Assembly (NCBI RefSeq): GCF_003626535.1
Contig: NZ_RBAL01000006.1
Coordinates: 1-64,000, forward strand
Direction: 5' to 3'
Length of the DNA stretch: 64,000 nucleotides
Source: Streptomyces hoynatensis
GTDB taxonomy: Bacteria; Actinomycetota; Actinomycetes; Streptomycetales; Streptomycetaceae
This document shows positions 53,740-61,741 of this stretch, piece by piece (the stretch's first letter is position 1; each line of letters begins with the position of its first letter). The notes under the pieces were generated by a model. It did no database searches and had not been told where the DNA came from. It saw only the letters and a list, made by a program, of their open reading frames with translations. The position numbers and the translations under genes were made by a program.

Positions 53740-55212
53740 GTGTCGTACGAGCAAGGCTCCCGCGTCCGCCGGTGGCTGCGTGACCATCCCCTGGCGCTCG
53801 ACACCCTCGTCGCCGCCGTCGTGCTCGGCGTCGTCCTCTGCGCGTCGGTCACCGTCTCGGGCCCTCCCGGCGGCGGCTCCGGCTTCGGCAAGCGCCACCT
53901 GGCCGCCCACAGCTGGGTCCTCACCGTGCTCACCTGCGCGGTGCTGATCGCCAGGCGCAGATACCCGGTCGCCGTCCTCGCCAAGGTCACCGGGCTCAGC
54001 GCCCTGGAGCTGATCCTCGGGCACGGCACCTACCCGCCGAGCGAGCGGAACTCCTCGCTGGTCATCGCCGTCGTGGTGGCCCAGTTCACCGTGGCCCTGA
54101 GCACCGACAGGCGCACCACCGTGCGCACCGGCGTGGCGGCGATCGCCCTGCTGGCGCCGACGGCCGTGGTGATGGGCACCGGCCCGTGGTACTCCTCGGA
54201 GAACCTCGGCGTCTTCGCCTGGATCGCGCTGGCCGCCGCCCTCGGCGAGGCCGGGCGCAGCAGGCGCGCCGTCTTCGAGGCGTACAAGGAGCGGGCCGAG
54301 CGGGCCGAGCGCACCCGCGAGGAGGAGGCCCGCCGCCGGGTCGCCGAGGAGCGGATGCGCATCGCCCGCGAGCTGCACGACGTGGTCGCCCACCACATCG
54401 CGCTGGTCAACGTGCAGGCCGGGGTCGCCTCGCACGTCATGGACACCAGGCCGGACCAGGCCAAGGAGGCGCTCGGCCACATCAGGCAGACCAGCCGCAG
54501 GGCGCTGAGCGAGCTGCAGAGCACCGTCGGGCTGCTGCGCCACCAGGACGAGCCTGTCGCCCCCACCGAGCCGGCCCGCGGGCTCGCGGTGCTGGGCGAG
54601 CTGGTGGACGGCTTCGCCCAGGCCGGCATGTCGGTGACGGTGGACGCCCCGGCCGCGGCGGGGCCGCTGCCCTCCGCGGTCGACCTGGTGGCCTACCGGG
54701 TGGTGCAGGAGGCGCTGACGAACGTCCACAAGCACGCGGGTCCCGCGGCCACCGCCCGGGTGTGCATCGTCAGGGCGGGGCTCGCCGCGGCGCCGCGGCT
54801 CGACATCACGGTGGACGACGACGGCCCCTGCGCCACGGCCGGGGCGGGCGGCGCGGCGGCGGACGCCGGCGGCAGCGGGCACGGCCTGACCGGCATGCGC
54901 GAGCGTGCCGCGGCGCTCAGCGGCACCTGCGAGGCGGGCCCCAAGGAGGGCGGCGGCTTCCGGGTGCGGGTCTCCCTGCCGCTGCTGCCGCCGGGCGGGG
55001 CGGAGGAGGCGGAGCCGGGCGGGGGCCGCGAGCGGCGGGCGGGTTCCGGTCCCTGCGAGGGCGGCGAGGCCGGCGAGGGACGTGAGGGCCGCGAGGGAGC
55101 CGCGGCCGAGCCCGCCAGGCGGCCCGCGGCCCGCTGCGCCGGGCAGGGCGTGGGCAACAGGCGGTCCCAGGGCTGGGCGGGGCGCCGTGGACGAGGGGAG
55201 AGCCCGACGTGA
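53740..55212 (+). CDS. sensor histidine kinase (HisKA_3 type)
   Basis: The protein is 490 residues. It has about five membrane helices in the first 160 residues (LVAAVVLGVVLCASVTVSG, LTVLTCAVLIA, SLVIAVVVAQFTVAL, GVAAIALLAPTAVV). The phospho-acceptor is H213 in ARELHDVVAHHIALV. The HATPase has NVHKHAG, DDDGP and GHGLTGMRERAAAL. The last 70 residues are Gly/Glu/Arg-rich and probably disordered. It starts at the GTG at 53740, 13 bases after the PspAA-like gene, and overlaps the regulator gene by four bases. This unit may signal envelope damage. Confidence 0.9.
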   Translation: MSYEQGSRVRRWLRDHPLALDTLVAAVVLGVVLCASVTVSGPPGGGSGFGKRHLAAHSWVLTVLTCAVLIARRRYPVAVLAKVTGLSALELILGHGTYPPSERNSSLVIAVVVAQFTVALSTDRRTTVRTGVAAIALLAPTAVVMGTGPWYSSENLGVFAWIALAAALGEAGRSRRAVFEAYKERAERAERTREEEARRRVAEERMRIARELHDVVAHHIALVNVQAGVASHVMDTRPDQAKEALGHIRQTSRRALSELQSTVGLLRHQDEPVAPTEPARGLAVLGELVDGFAQAGMSVTVDAPAAAGPLPSAVDLVAYRVVQEALTNVHKHAGPAATARVCIVRAGLAAAPRLDITVDDDGPCATAGAGGAAADAGGSGHGLTGMRERAAALSGTCEAGPKEGGGFRVRVSLPLLPPGGAEEAEPGGGRERRAGSGPCEGGEAGEGREGREGAAAEPARRPAARCAGQGVGNRRSQGWAGRRGRGESPT

Positions 55213-55877
55213 TCCGGGTGGTGCTTGCCGACGATCAGGCGCTGCTGCGCAGCGCCTTCCGGGTGCTGGTGGAGTCCGAGCCGGACATGACGGTGACCGG
55301 CGAGGCGTCCGACGGCGCGGAGGCGCTGCGGGTGGTGCGGGAGGCGGGGGCCGACGTGGTCCTGATGGACATCAGGATGCCGGGCACGGACGGCCTCGCG
55401 GCCACCCGCGCCCTCAGCGCCGACCCGGAGCTGGCCGGGGTGAGGGTGGTGATCCTCACCACCTTCGAGCGGGACGACTACGTGGTGGAGGCGCTGCGCG
55501 CGGGGGCCGCCGGCTTCCTGGGCAAGGGCGCGGAGCCCGCCGACATGCTGGGCGCCATCCGGGTGGCCGCGGCCGGGGAGGCGCTGCTCTCGCCGGCGGC
55601 GACCCGCGGCCTCATCGCCCGCTTCCTCGAACAGGGCGACGGGCCGAGGCCGGAGGCCGCGGCCGCGCTCGACGTGCTGACCGCCCGGGAGCGCGAGGTG
55701 CTGGCCGAGGTGGCCGGGGGGCTGTCGAACGACGAGATCGCCGCCCGGCTGACGGTCAGCCCGCTGACGGTCAAGACCCACATCAACCGGCTGCTCACCA
55801 AGCTCGGCGCCAGGGACCGGGCACAGCTGGTGATCGCGGCCTACGAGAGCGGCCTGGTGCGGCCCCGCGTGGGCTGA
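55209..55877 (+). CDS. NarL/FixJ-family response regulator
   Basis: The protein is 222 residues. The receiver has D8/D9 and phospho-acceptor D54 (VVLMDIRMPGTDG). The LuxR-type HTH is LTAREREVLAEVAGGLSNDEIAARLTVS with KTHINRLLTKLGARDRAQLV. It overlaps the kinase stop (GTGA at 55209), so the two are translationally coupled partners. Coupling with pspA upstream suggests it controls the membrane-stress response, which is inference. Confidence 0.92.
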   Translation: MIRVVLADDQALLRSAFRVLVESEPDMTVTGEASDGAEALRVVREAGADVVLMDIRMPGTDGLAATRALSADPELAGVRVVILTTFERDDYVVEALRAGAAGFLGKGAEPADMLGAIRVAAAGEALLSPAATRGLIARFLEQGDGPRPEAAAALDVLTAREREVLAEVAGGLSNDEIAARLTVSPLTVKTHINRLLTKLGARDRAQLVIAAYESGLVRPRVG

Positions 55878-55937
55878 GCCGGGCCGGTGCGGCGCGCCGG
55901 ACCCGGGTCCGTGCGGGGCCCGCCCGCGGCGGGGCGG

Positions 55938-55958
55938 CCCGGCCGGCGTACGGCCGGG
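55938..55958. terminator. hairpin between convergent regulator and GNAT genes
   Basis: CCCGGCCG and CGGCCGGG pair perfectly around GCGTA, 60 bases past the response regulator and just before the GNAT stop. It can serve both strands. Confidence 0.6.
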
Positions 55959-55967
55959 CGCCCGGCG

Positions 55968-56846
55968 TCACAGGAAGGCGGCGGAGGGCAGGTAAGGGGC
56001 GGGCGGGCGCATCCCGCGCAGGCACAGGTAGCCGCCGGGGGCGAGCCGCAGGCCGGCGGCGAGGCCGACGTCCACCGCCCACTCCTGCTCGGCCGTCAGG
56101 CGCGGAATGGCCGCCGCCGCCCCGGGCGGCAGGCTCAGCAGCGCGGAGGTCAGCAGCCTGGCCGCGATCCGCCGCGAGGTGGCGGCCAGCAGCTCCACGC
56201 CGCCCGACTCGTCCAGGTAGCAGTAGCCGCTGCCCGCCAGGTCGTCGGCCACCACCACCCGGCAGTGCCGCAGCAGCTCCTCGTGGTCGCGGCCGTGCGC
56301 GCCGCCGCGCAGCCTGCGGTCCACGGAGTCCATCAGGTCGCGGTGCGCCCGGCCGCCCTCGATCGCCGGGCCGTCGGGCGTGGCCAGGCGCGAGGCGTCG
56401 ACGGTGCCGTGCATCCGCATCAGCGGGTGGAGGGTGAAGCCGGCGGCCCTGAGCACCCGGGCCGCCATCGGGTCGGGCGGGGCGCAGACCATGCCGCGCA
56501 GGGTGCCCCTGGCGTACGCCATCGCGCGCCGCAGCAGCGTCGTGCCCACGCCCTTGCCGCGGGCCTGCGGGACGACCGCGAGCAGGGCGAGACCCCACAG
56601 GCCCTCCCGGCGCGCGGCGAGCGCGGCCCCCACCGGGCGGCCCGCGGCGTCCTCCGCCAGCCAGCAGCCGCCCGGGTCGGTGGCGGCCAGGTGCCGCGTC
56701 GTGCGCTGGAAGAGGATGCCGCGCGGCCCGGCCCACTCGCCTTCCCCGCCCGCCGGACCGCCCTCCGCGGCCCCGCCCCCGGCGGCCGCCACCGCCCGCA
56801 CCGCCTCGGCGTCCGCCCTGGTGTCACGTACCTGACGCAGCAGCAT
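55968..56846 (-). CDS. GNAT-family N-acetyltransferase
   Basis: The 292-residue protein has the acetyl-CoA motif VVPQARGKGVGTTLLRRAMAYA near residue 95, after strands LLAVVP and GCWLAEDAAGRPVGAAL. The second half (from about 150) repeats the fold in weaker form (AIPRLTAEQEWAVDVGL, GLRLAPGGYLCL), as in double-GNAT proteins. The substrate is unknown. It follows nadA on the same strand after 84 bases and may be co-transcribed with it. Confidence 0.85.
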   Translation of the reverse strand: MLLRQVRDTRADAEAVRAVAAAGGGAAEGGPAGGEGEWAGPRGILFQRTTRHLAATDPGGCWLAEDAAGRPVGAALAARREGLWGLALLAVVPQARGKGVGTTLLRRAMAYARGTLRGMVCAPPDPMAARVLRAAGFTLHPLMRMHGTVDASRLATPDGPAIEGGRAHRDLMDSVDRRLRGGAHGRDHEELLRHCRVVVADDLAGSGYCYLDESGGVELLAATSRRIAARLLTSALLSLPPGAAAAIPRLTAEQEWAVDVGLAAGLRLAPGGYLCLRGMRPPAPYLPSAAFL

Positions 56847-56930
56847 GCCCCCATCGTGGCCGCCGGGCGGCGTCCGGGCCAGCGGCCCGGACCGCGGCGG
56901 GGCGGGATTCCGCCGCCCGGCGGCTGGCCC

Positions 56931-58175
56931 TCAGGGCAGGGCCAGCATCCGGTCGAGCGCGAGGGAGGCGTAGTGGGCGGTCTCCTCCTCCACGTGGATG
57001 CGGTTGACGACGGTGCCGCGCACCAGGGATTCCAGCGACCACACCAGGTGCGGCAGGTCGATCCGGTTCATGGTGGAGCAGAAGCACACCGTGCGGTCGA
57101 GGAAGACGATCTCCTTGCTCTGCTCGCCCTGGTTCGCGTACCTGCGGGCCAGCCGCCGCACCAGGTTGAGCTCGGTGCCCACGGCCCACTTGCTGCCCGC
57201 GGGGGCGGCGTCGAGCAGCTTGATGATGTGCTCCGTGGAGCCGACGTGGTCCGCGGCGGCGACGACCTCGTGCCGGCACTCGGGGTGCACCAGCACGTTG
57301 ACGCCGGGTATGCGGGCGCGGACCTCCGCCACCGAGTCGAGCGAGAAGCGGCCGTGCACCGAGCAGTGGCCGCGCCACAGGATCATCCGCGCCCGGCGCA
57401 GCTGCTCCTCGCTCAGGCCGCCGCCCGGCCGGTGCGGGTTGTAGACGACGCAGTCCTCCAGGGAGAGGCCGAGTTCGCGGACCGCGGTGTTGCGGCCCAG
57501 GTGCTGGTCGGGCAGGAAGAGGACCTTGCCGCGGCCCTCCTCGCGCTGCCCGAAGGCCCATTCGAGGGCGCGCCTGGCGTTGGAGGAGGTGCAGACCGTT
57601 CCGCCGTGGCGGCCGGTGAACGCCTTGATGTCGGCCGAGGAGTTCATGTACGTGACGGGCACGGTGTCCTGCGCCACCCCGGCGTCCTTCAGCACGTCCC
57701 AGGCCTCGGCGACCTGCTCCGCGCTCGCCATGTCCGCCATCGAGCAGCCGGCCGCGAGGTCGGGCAGGATCACCTGCTGGGCGTCGGAGGTGAGGATGTC
57801 CGCGGACTCGGCCATGAAGTGGACCCCGCAGAAGACGATGAACTCCGCCTGCGGCCTGGCGGCGGCGTCCCTGGCCAGCTTGAAGGAGTCCCCGGTGACG
57901 TCCGCGAACTGGATGATCTCGTCGCGCTGGTAGTGGTGCCCGAGCACGAACGCGCGGTCGCCCAGCTCGGCCAGGGCGGCGCGGGCGCGTTCCACCAGGT
58001 CGGGGTCCGAGGGGGCGGGCAGGTCGCCCGGACAGTCGACGCCGCGCTCGCTGGCGGGGTCTGCCTCGCGGCCGAGCAGCAGCAGGGCGAGCGGGGTGGG
58101 GCTGACCTGGAGGTCACCGGCGGCGCCGGGGGATGGGGCACCGAGGGATCGGGCGGTGGTCGTCACGGCACGCAC
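56931..58175 (-). CDS. nadA: quinolinate synthase
   Basis: The 414-residue enzyme condenses iminoaspartate with dihydroxyacetone phosphate to quinolinate, the start of de novo NAD synthesis. Landmarks are LGHHYQRDEIIQFADVTGDS (about 79-98), the cluster-ligand cysteine region FIVFCGVHFMAES, the HPECRHEV cysteine near 296 and TVCFCSTMN late. GAAGGGTGC ahead supports the GTG at 58175. Unlike many bacteria, no nadB or nadC follows; they must be elsewhere. The divergent gap with erpA contains paired palindromes. Confidence 0.93.
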   Translation of the reverse strand: MRAVTTTARSLGAPSPGAAGDLQVSPTPLALLLLGREADPASERGVDCPGDLPAPSDPDLVERARAALAELGDRAFVLGHHYQRDEIIQFADVTGDSFKLARDAAARPQAEFIVFCGVHFMAESADILTSDAQQVILPDLAAGCSMADMASAEQVAEAWDVLKDAGVAQDTVPVTYMNSSADIKAFTGRHGGTVCTSSNARRALEWAFGQREEGRGKVLFLPDQHLGRNTAVRELGLSLEDCVVYNPHRPGGGLSEEQLRRARMILWRGHCSVHGRFSLDSVAEVRARIPGVNVLVHPECRHEVVAAADHVGSTEHIIKLLDAAPAGSKWAVGTELNLVRRLARRYANQGEQSKEIVFLDRTVCFCSTMNRIDLPHLVWSLESLVRGTVVNRIHVEEETAHYASLALDRMLALP

Positions 58176-58225
58176 CCTTCTTTCTGTTGCAGGTCCGACG
58201 CCTTTTCGTCGAACTGACGCAATGG

Positions 58226-58231
58226 ATCATA
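58226..58231 (-). promoter_or_regulatory. -10 element of nadA promoter
   Basis: TATGAT lies on the minus strand about 51 bases ahead of the nadA GTG. The matching -35 region falls in the first palindrome (58240-58254), so a bound protein would block it. The -35 itself is not a good match. Confidence 0.5.
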
Positions 58232-58239
58232 ACGCCTTC

Positions 58240-58277
58240 GTGTCACTTTGACGATGTCCCTTGCGTCACTGTGACGC
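58240..58277. promoter_or_regulatory. paired palindromes between nadA and erpA
   Basis: GCGTCACTGTGACGC (58263-58277) is a perfect dyad with a single central base. A second, weaker copy GTGTCACTTTGACGA (58240-58254) lies 23 bases away centre to centre, that is two helical turns. Such phased dyads suit a cooperative repressor such as an NAD-responsive regulator of the NrtR or NadR type. The regulator is unknown here. Confidence 0.65.
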
Positions 58278-58406
58278 ATTCCGCGAACCCCCGCGGTGTG
58301 CGAGCATGAGGGTGGAAAGAGGGGCGCCGGCGCGGGGAATAAATTCCGGCGGGCGTCAGTTGGAGCTCGCTGCCAGAGCATTCCGTACTACCCGGGAGAT
58401 ACGCAG

Positions 58407-58757
58407 ATGTCCGTAACGGAAAAGACCGTCGAAGACGGCATCATCCTTTCCGACGCGGCGGTGGCGAAGGTCAGGAGCCTGCTCGAGCAGGAAGGGCGAG
58501 ACGACCTCGCACTCCGCGTGGCGGTCCAGCCCGGCGGGTGCTCCGGTCTGCGCTACCAGCTCTTCTTCGACGAGCGCTCGCTGGACGGCGACGTGGTGAA
58601 GGACTACGACGGCGTGCGAGTGGTCACCGACCGGATGAGCGCCCCCTACCTGGGCGGCGCCTCCATCGACTTCGTCGACACCATCGAGAAGCAGGGCTTC
58701 ACGATCGACAACCCGAACGCCACCGGCTCCTGCGCCTGTGGCGACTCCTTCAGCTGA
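58407..58757 (+). CDS. erpA: iron-sulfur cluster carrier of the ErpA/IscA type
   Basis: The 116-residue A-type carrier has the three conserved cysteines C45 (GGCSGLRYQ), C109 and C111 (GSCACGDSF). It passes Fe-S clusters to apoproteins; NadA, next door, needs one, and so does lipoyl synthase. The ATG at 58407 gives the usual length. The open frame further upstream is not coding in appearance. Two perfect hairpins follow the stop codon. Confidence 0.95.
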   Translation: MSVTEKTVEDGIILSDAAVAKVRSLLEQEGRDDLALRVAVQPGGCSGLRYQLFFDERSLDGDVVKDYDGVRVVTDRMSAPYLGGASIDFVDTIEKQGFTIDNPNATGSCACGDSFS

Positions 58758-58764
58758 GCCCTCG

Positions 58765-58788
58765 GGCCGGGGGCGAAGGCCCCCGGCC
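58765..58788 (+). terminator. erpA terminator
   Basis: GGCCGGGGGC and GCCCCCGGCC form a perfect 10-base stem with a GAAG tetraloop, seven bases after the erpA stop codon. No U-tract follows. Confidence 0.85.
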
Positions 58789-58801
58789 GGCGGCAGAAGA
58801 A

Positions 58802-58835
58802 CGAAGGCGGCGGCCCCGCGGGACCGCCGCCTTCG
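58802..58835. terminator. second hairpin between convergent genes
   Basis: CGAAGGCGGCGG and CCGCCGCCTTCG pair perfectly over 12 bases around a 10-base loop. It lies between erpA and the convergent membrane-protein gene and can act on both transcripts. Confidence 0.85.
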
Positions 58836-58852
58836 CCGTGCTCCGGCGCCCG

Positions 58853-60553
58853 TCACCGCACCGGAAGCTCCTGGCCGCGCTCGTCGGTCACCGTCCGGCC
58901 ACCCACCGGACTCTCCAGGGCGACCTCGGCCGTCTGCTCCTCGGCGAGCATGATGCACGCCTCGTCCCGCTCCTGCCCCGCCGACTCGATCCCCACCTCG
59001 ATCGCATCCCCGGCCTCCTCCGCGGTGGCCGTGTACGTGCTGCACACGCCGCCCCAGAAGTGCACCGTGAGGGTCAGGTCCTCCTCGTCGTAGGGCTCCA
59101 CGGACATCGCGGCCTCGGCCGGATCGGTGCCCTCGCCGGGATCGGCGGGCTCGGCGGGGCCCACCGCGCCCGGCTCCTCGCCCCGGCCGGGGCCGGCCGG
59201 CTCCGCGCCCCCGTCGGCGGGCCCGCCGCCCTCGCCCTGCTCGCGCCCCCGGTCCTCGCCCGAGGCGAACGCGTAGGCCACCGCCGGCTCGGTCACCGTC
59301 CAGGAGCCCCCGTCCGCGGTGGCCACGTGGAACAGCCAGGAGGGCACCAGCAGCGGCTCCTCCGCAGAGGAGCCGAACGCGAGCCCGAACTCCGCGGTGG
59401 CCGCCGCCGGCGCGCCGGCCTGGCCGCCGGGGGAGCCGCAGGGCCCCTCCTGCGCCGGGGCGTCCCCGGCACCCGCGCCCTCCCGGGCCTGCGCCGCCCC
59501 CGCGTCCGGCTCCGCATCCGGTCCCTCCTGCGGCTCGGCAGGCCCCGGCTCGATCGTCGCGCAGGTCACGCTCGCCGCCGCGTCCGAGGCGGCGCGGTCG
59601 TTGTACGCGTCCATCGCCTCGCGGGCACCCACCGTCTCCCGCTCCTCGGCCGCGGCCGGCTCGGCGAGCATGCCGTGCGCCGCGGTCAGCCGGCCGTCCC
59701 CGGCCACGGAGAACTCCGTCTCGAAACCGAAGGCCGGCAGGCCGCCGAGCAGCGGCGTGGCCCGGACGGTCCGGGTGGCGCCGGCCACCTCGGAGGCGTC
59801 CACCTCCGCCGACTCCCCGTCCTCAAGGCCCAGTTCCTCCAGCACGCCGGCCACCGCCGCCAGCGCCTCCGCCTCGCCGGGCGCGCCCGCCTCCACGGGC
59901 TCGGGGCCCCCGGTCGTATGGTCGGGCGACGCCCCATCGCCCGACTGCGGTCCGTCCGGGCCGTCCGCGTGCGAGGTGCTCGTGGAGCCGTCCGCGCGCG
60001 CCGCGTCGTCCGCGCGCACGGCGGCGTCCGGGCTCTCCGGGTCCGAGGCCCCCTCCTCCAGCGGCTCGGCGTAGAGGCCGCCGCCGTACGACCAGGCGCC
60101 CGGCGCCTCCCGCTGCACCGTCAGCAGCGGCGCCTGCGGGTCGCTGCCCCGCACCGTCCAGTACGCGCCGCCGTCCCCGGCCTCGCCGTCGAGGCCGAGC
60201 GCCGCGGCCAGCCGGGCCGCGTCCTCCTCGGCGGGCCCCTCGCCGAACCGGTACACCTCCTCGGGCCCCGGCGCGCCGGGCAGCTCGCCCTCGGGCTCCA
60301 GCTCGGGGCCTGCCGCCGGGAGCGCCGGGCCGCTCGCGGCGGCCTCGTCGCCGCCCGGCTCGGCCGGCCGCAGCGCGGCGCGGTCCAGCACCAGCGGCTG
60401 CTCGCCGCCCTCTCCGGGAGACGCGTCCCCGCCGCCGGTCCACGCGCTCGTCGCGTACGCGCCGCCCGCGATCACCGCGACGGCGGCCACCGCGGCCACC
60501 ACCACCGTCCGCCTCCTACGGCCCTCGGCCGCCGGGGCCTCGTTGTCAGCCAT
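58853..60553 (-). CDS. large acidic membrane-anchored protein
   Basis: The 566-residue protein has a short basic start (EGRRRRTVVVAAVAAVAVIAGG) ending in one membrane helix. About 525 residues outside follow, very rich in Ala, Gly, Glu, Pro and Asp. Ordered islands include AYWTVRGSDPQAPLLTVQRE, FGFETEFSVAGDGRL, PLLVPSWLFHVATADGGSWTVTE and TLTVHFWGGVCSTYTATAEEAGD. It has the layout of Streptomyces large membrane proteins of unknown function. The linkers are hydrophilic and likely disordered. It is divergent from the PfkB gene. Confidence 0.78.
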   Translation of the reverse strand: MADNEAPAAEGRRRRTVVVAAVAAVAVIAGGAYATSAWTGGGDASPGEGGEQPLVLDRAALRPAEPGGDEAAASGPALPAAGPELEPEGELPGAPGPEEVYRFGEGPAEEDAARLAAALGLDGEAGDGGAYWTVRGSDPQAPLLTVQREAPGAWSYGGGLYAEPLEEGASDPESPDAAVRADDAARADGSTSTSHADGPDGPQSGDGASPDHTTGGPEPVEAGAPGEAEALAAVAGVLEELGLEDGESAEVDASEVAGATRTVRATPLLGGLPAFGFETEFSVAGDGRLTAAHGMLAEPAAAEERETVGAREAMDAYNDRAASDAAASVTCATIEPGPAEPQEGPDAEPDAGAAQAREGAGAGDAPAQEGPCGSPGGQAGAPAAATAEFGLAFGSSAEEPLLVPSWLFHVATADGGSWTVTEPAVAYAFASGEDRGREQGEGGGPADGGAEPAGPGRGEEPGAVGPAEPADPGEGTDPAEAAMSVEPYDEEDLTLTVHFWGGVCSTYTATAEEAGDAIEVGIESAGQERDEACIMLAEEQTAEVALESPVGGRTVTDERGQELPVR

Positions 60554-60727
60554 GGCCAGTCACGCCCTCGTTCCTCGCATGTGCCGGATGGTCGTCCCAC
60601 GACGTGTGCGATTGCCCTGCACGATGGTCGTCCGGTGTATGCGAGTTGGACGGCGCGCCGGGGCCACCGGTTCCACGGCCGGTAGCCTTGTGCGGCCAGC
60701 AGCCCCCTGCCCCAGGAGCAAACCGCC

Positions 60728-61702
60728 GTGCGTATCGCCGTCTCCGGCTCCATCGCCCACGACCATCTGATGACCTTCCCCGGCCGGTTCGCCGACCAGC
60801 TCGTGGGCGACCAGCTGCACACCGTCTCGCTGTCCTTCCTCGTCGACTCCCTGGAGGTCAGGCGCGGCGGCGTCGCCGCCAACATCTGCTTCGGCATGGG
60901 CCAGCTCGGCGCCTCGCCGATCCTGGTCGGCGCGGCCGGCGCCGACTTCGAGGAGTACCGCGCCTGGCTGGACCGGCACGGCGTCGACACCGGCTCGGTG
61001 CGCATCTCCGAGGTGCTGCACACCGCCCGCTTCGTGTGCACCACCGACGCCGACCACAACCAGATCGGCTCCTTCTACACCGGCGCCATGAGCGAGGCCA
61101 GGCTCATCGAGCTCCAGTCGGTCGCCGACCGGGTGGGCGGCCTCGACCTCGTCCACATCGGCGCCGACGACCCCGAGGGGATGCTCAGGCACACCGAGGA
61201 GTGCCGCACCAGGAACATCCCGTTCGCCGCCGACTTCTCCCAGCAGCTCGCCCGGATGGGCGGCGAGGAGATCAAGCTGCTGACCGAGGGCGCCGCCTAC
61301 CTGTTCAGCAACGAGTACGAGAAGGCCCTCATCGAGAGCAAGACCGGCTGGACGGCCGCGCAGGTGCTGGAGCGGGTCGGCATCAGGGTCACCACCCTCG
61401 GCCCGCGCGGGGTCCTCATCGAGCAGGCGGGACAGGCCCCGATCGAGGTCCGCTGCCCGGAGGAAGAGCGGAAGGCCGACCCCACCGGCGTCGGCGACGG
61501 CTTCCGCGCCGGCTTCCTGGCCGGCCTCGCCTGGGGCGCCTCGCTGGAACGCTCGGCGCAGGTCGGCTGCATGGTGGCCACCCTGGTCATCGAGACCGTC
61601 GGCACCCAGGAGTACACCCTCAGCCGCGGCCCGTTCATGGAGCGCTTCCGCAAGACCTACGGGCCCGAGGCGGCCGACGAGGTCATGGCCCACCTGCAGT
61701 GA
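60728..61702 (+). CDS. PfkB-family carbohydrate kinase
   Basis: The 324-residue protein has MRIAVSGSIAHDHLMTFPGRF, then GGVAANICFGMGQLGASPIL, which fits the family's N-terminal signature. The C-terminal signature DPTGVGDGFRAGFLAGL near residue 258 carries the catalytic aspartate. The substrate cannot be told; members phosphorylate ribose, adenosine, fructose or similar. It starts at the GTG at 60728. I recall a PfkB-type kinase at this place in Streptomyces, next to the cysteine desulfurase and ctaC. Confidence 0.9.
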   Translation: MRIAVSGSIAHDHLMTFPGRFADQLVGDQLHTVSLSFLVDSLEVRRGGVAANICFGMGQLGASPILVGAAGADFEEYRAWLDRHGVDTGSVRISEVLHTARFVCTTDADHNQIGSFYTGAMSEARLIELQSVADRVGGLDLVHIGADDPEGMLRHTEECRTRNIPFAADFSQQLARMGGEEIKLLTEGAAYLFSNEYEKALIESKTGWTAAQVLERVGIRVTTLGPRGVLIEQAGQAPIEVRCPEEERKADPTGVGDGFRAGFLAGLAWGASLERSAQVGCMVATLVIETVGTQEYTLSRGPFMERFRKTYGPEAADEVMAHLQ

Positions 61703-61708
61703 GGGGCG

Positions 61709-61738
61709 GGCCGGGGGCCGGCGGACCGGCCCCCGGCC
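61709..61738. terminator. perfect 13-base hairpin between convergent genes
   Basis: GGCCGGGGGCCGG and CCGGCCCCCGGCC pair around the tetraloop CGGA, 6 bases past the PfkB stop and just before the cysteine desulfurase stop. It should terminate transcripts from both sides. Confidence 0.8.
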
Positions 61739-61741
61739 GGC

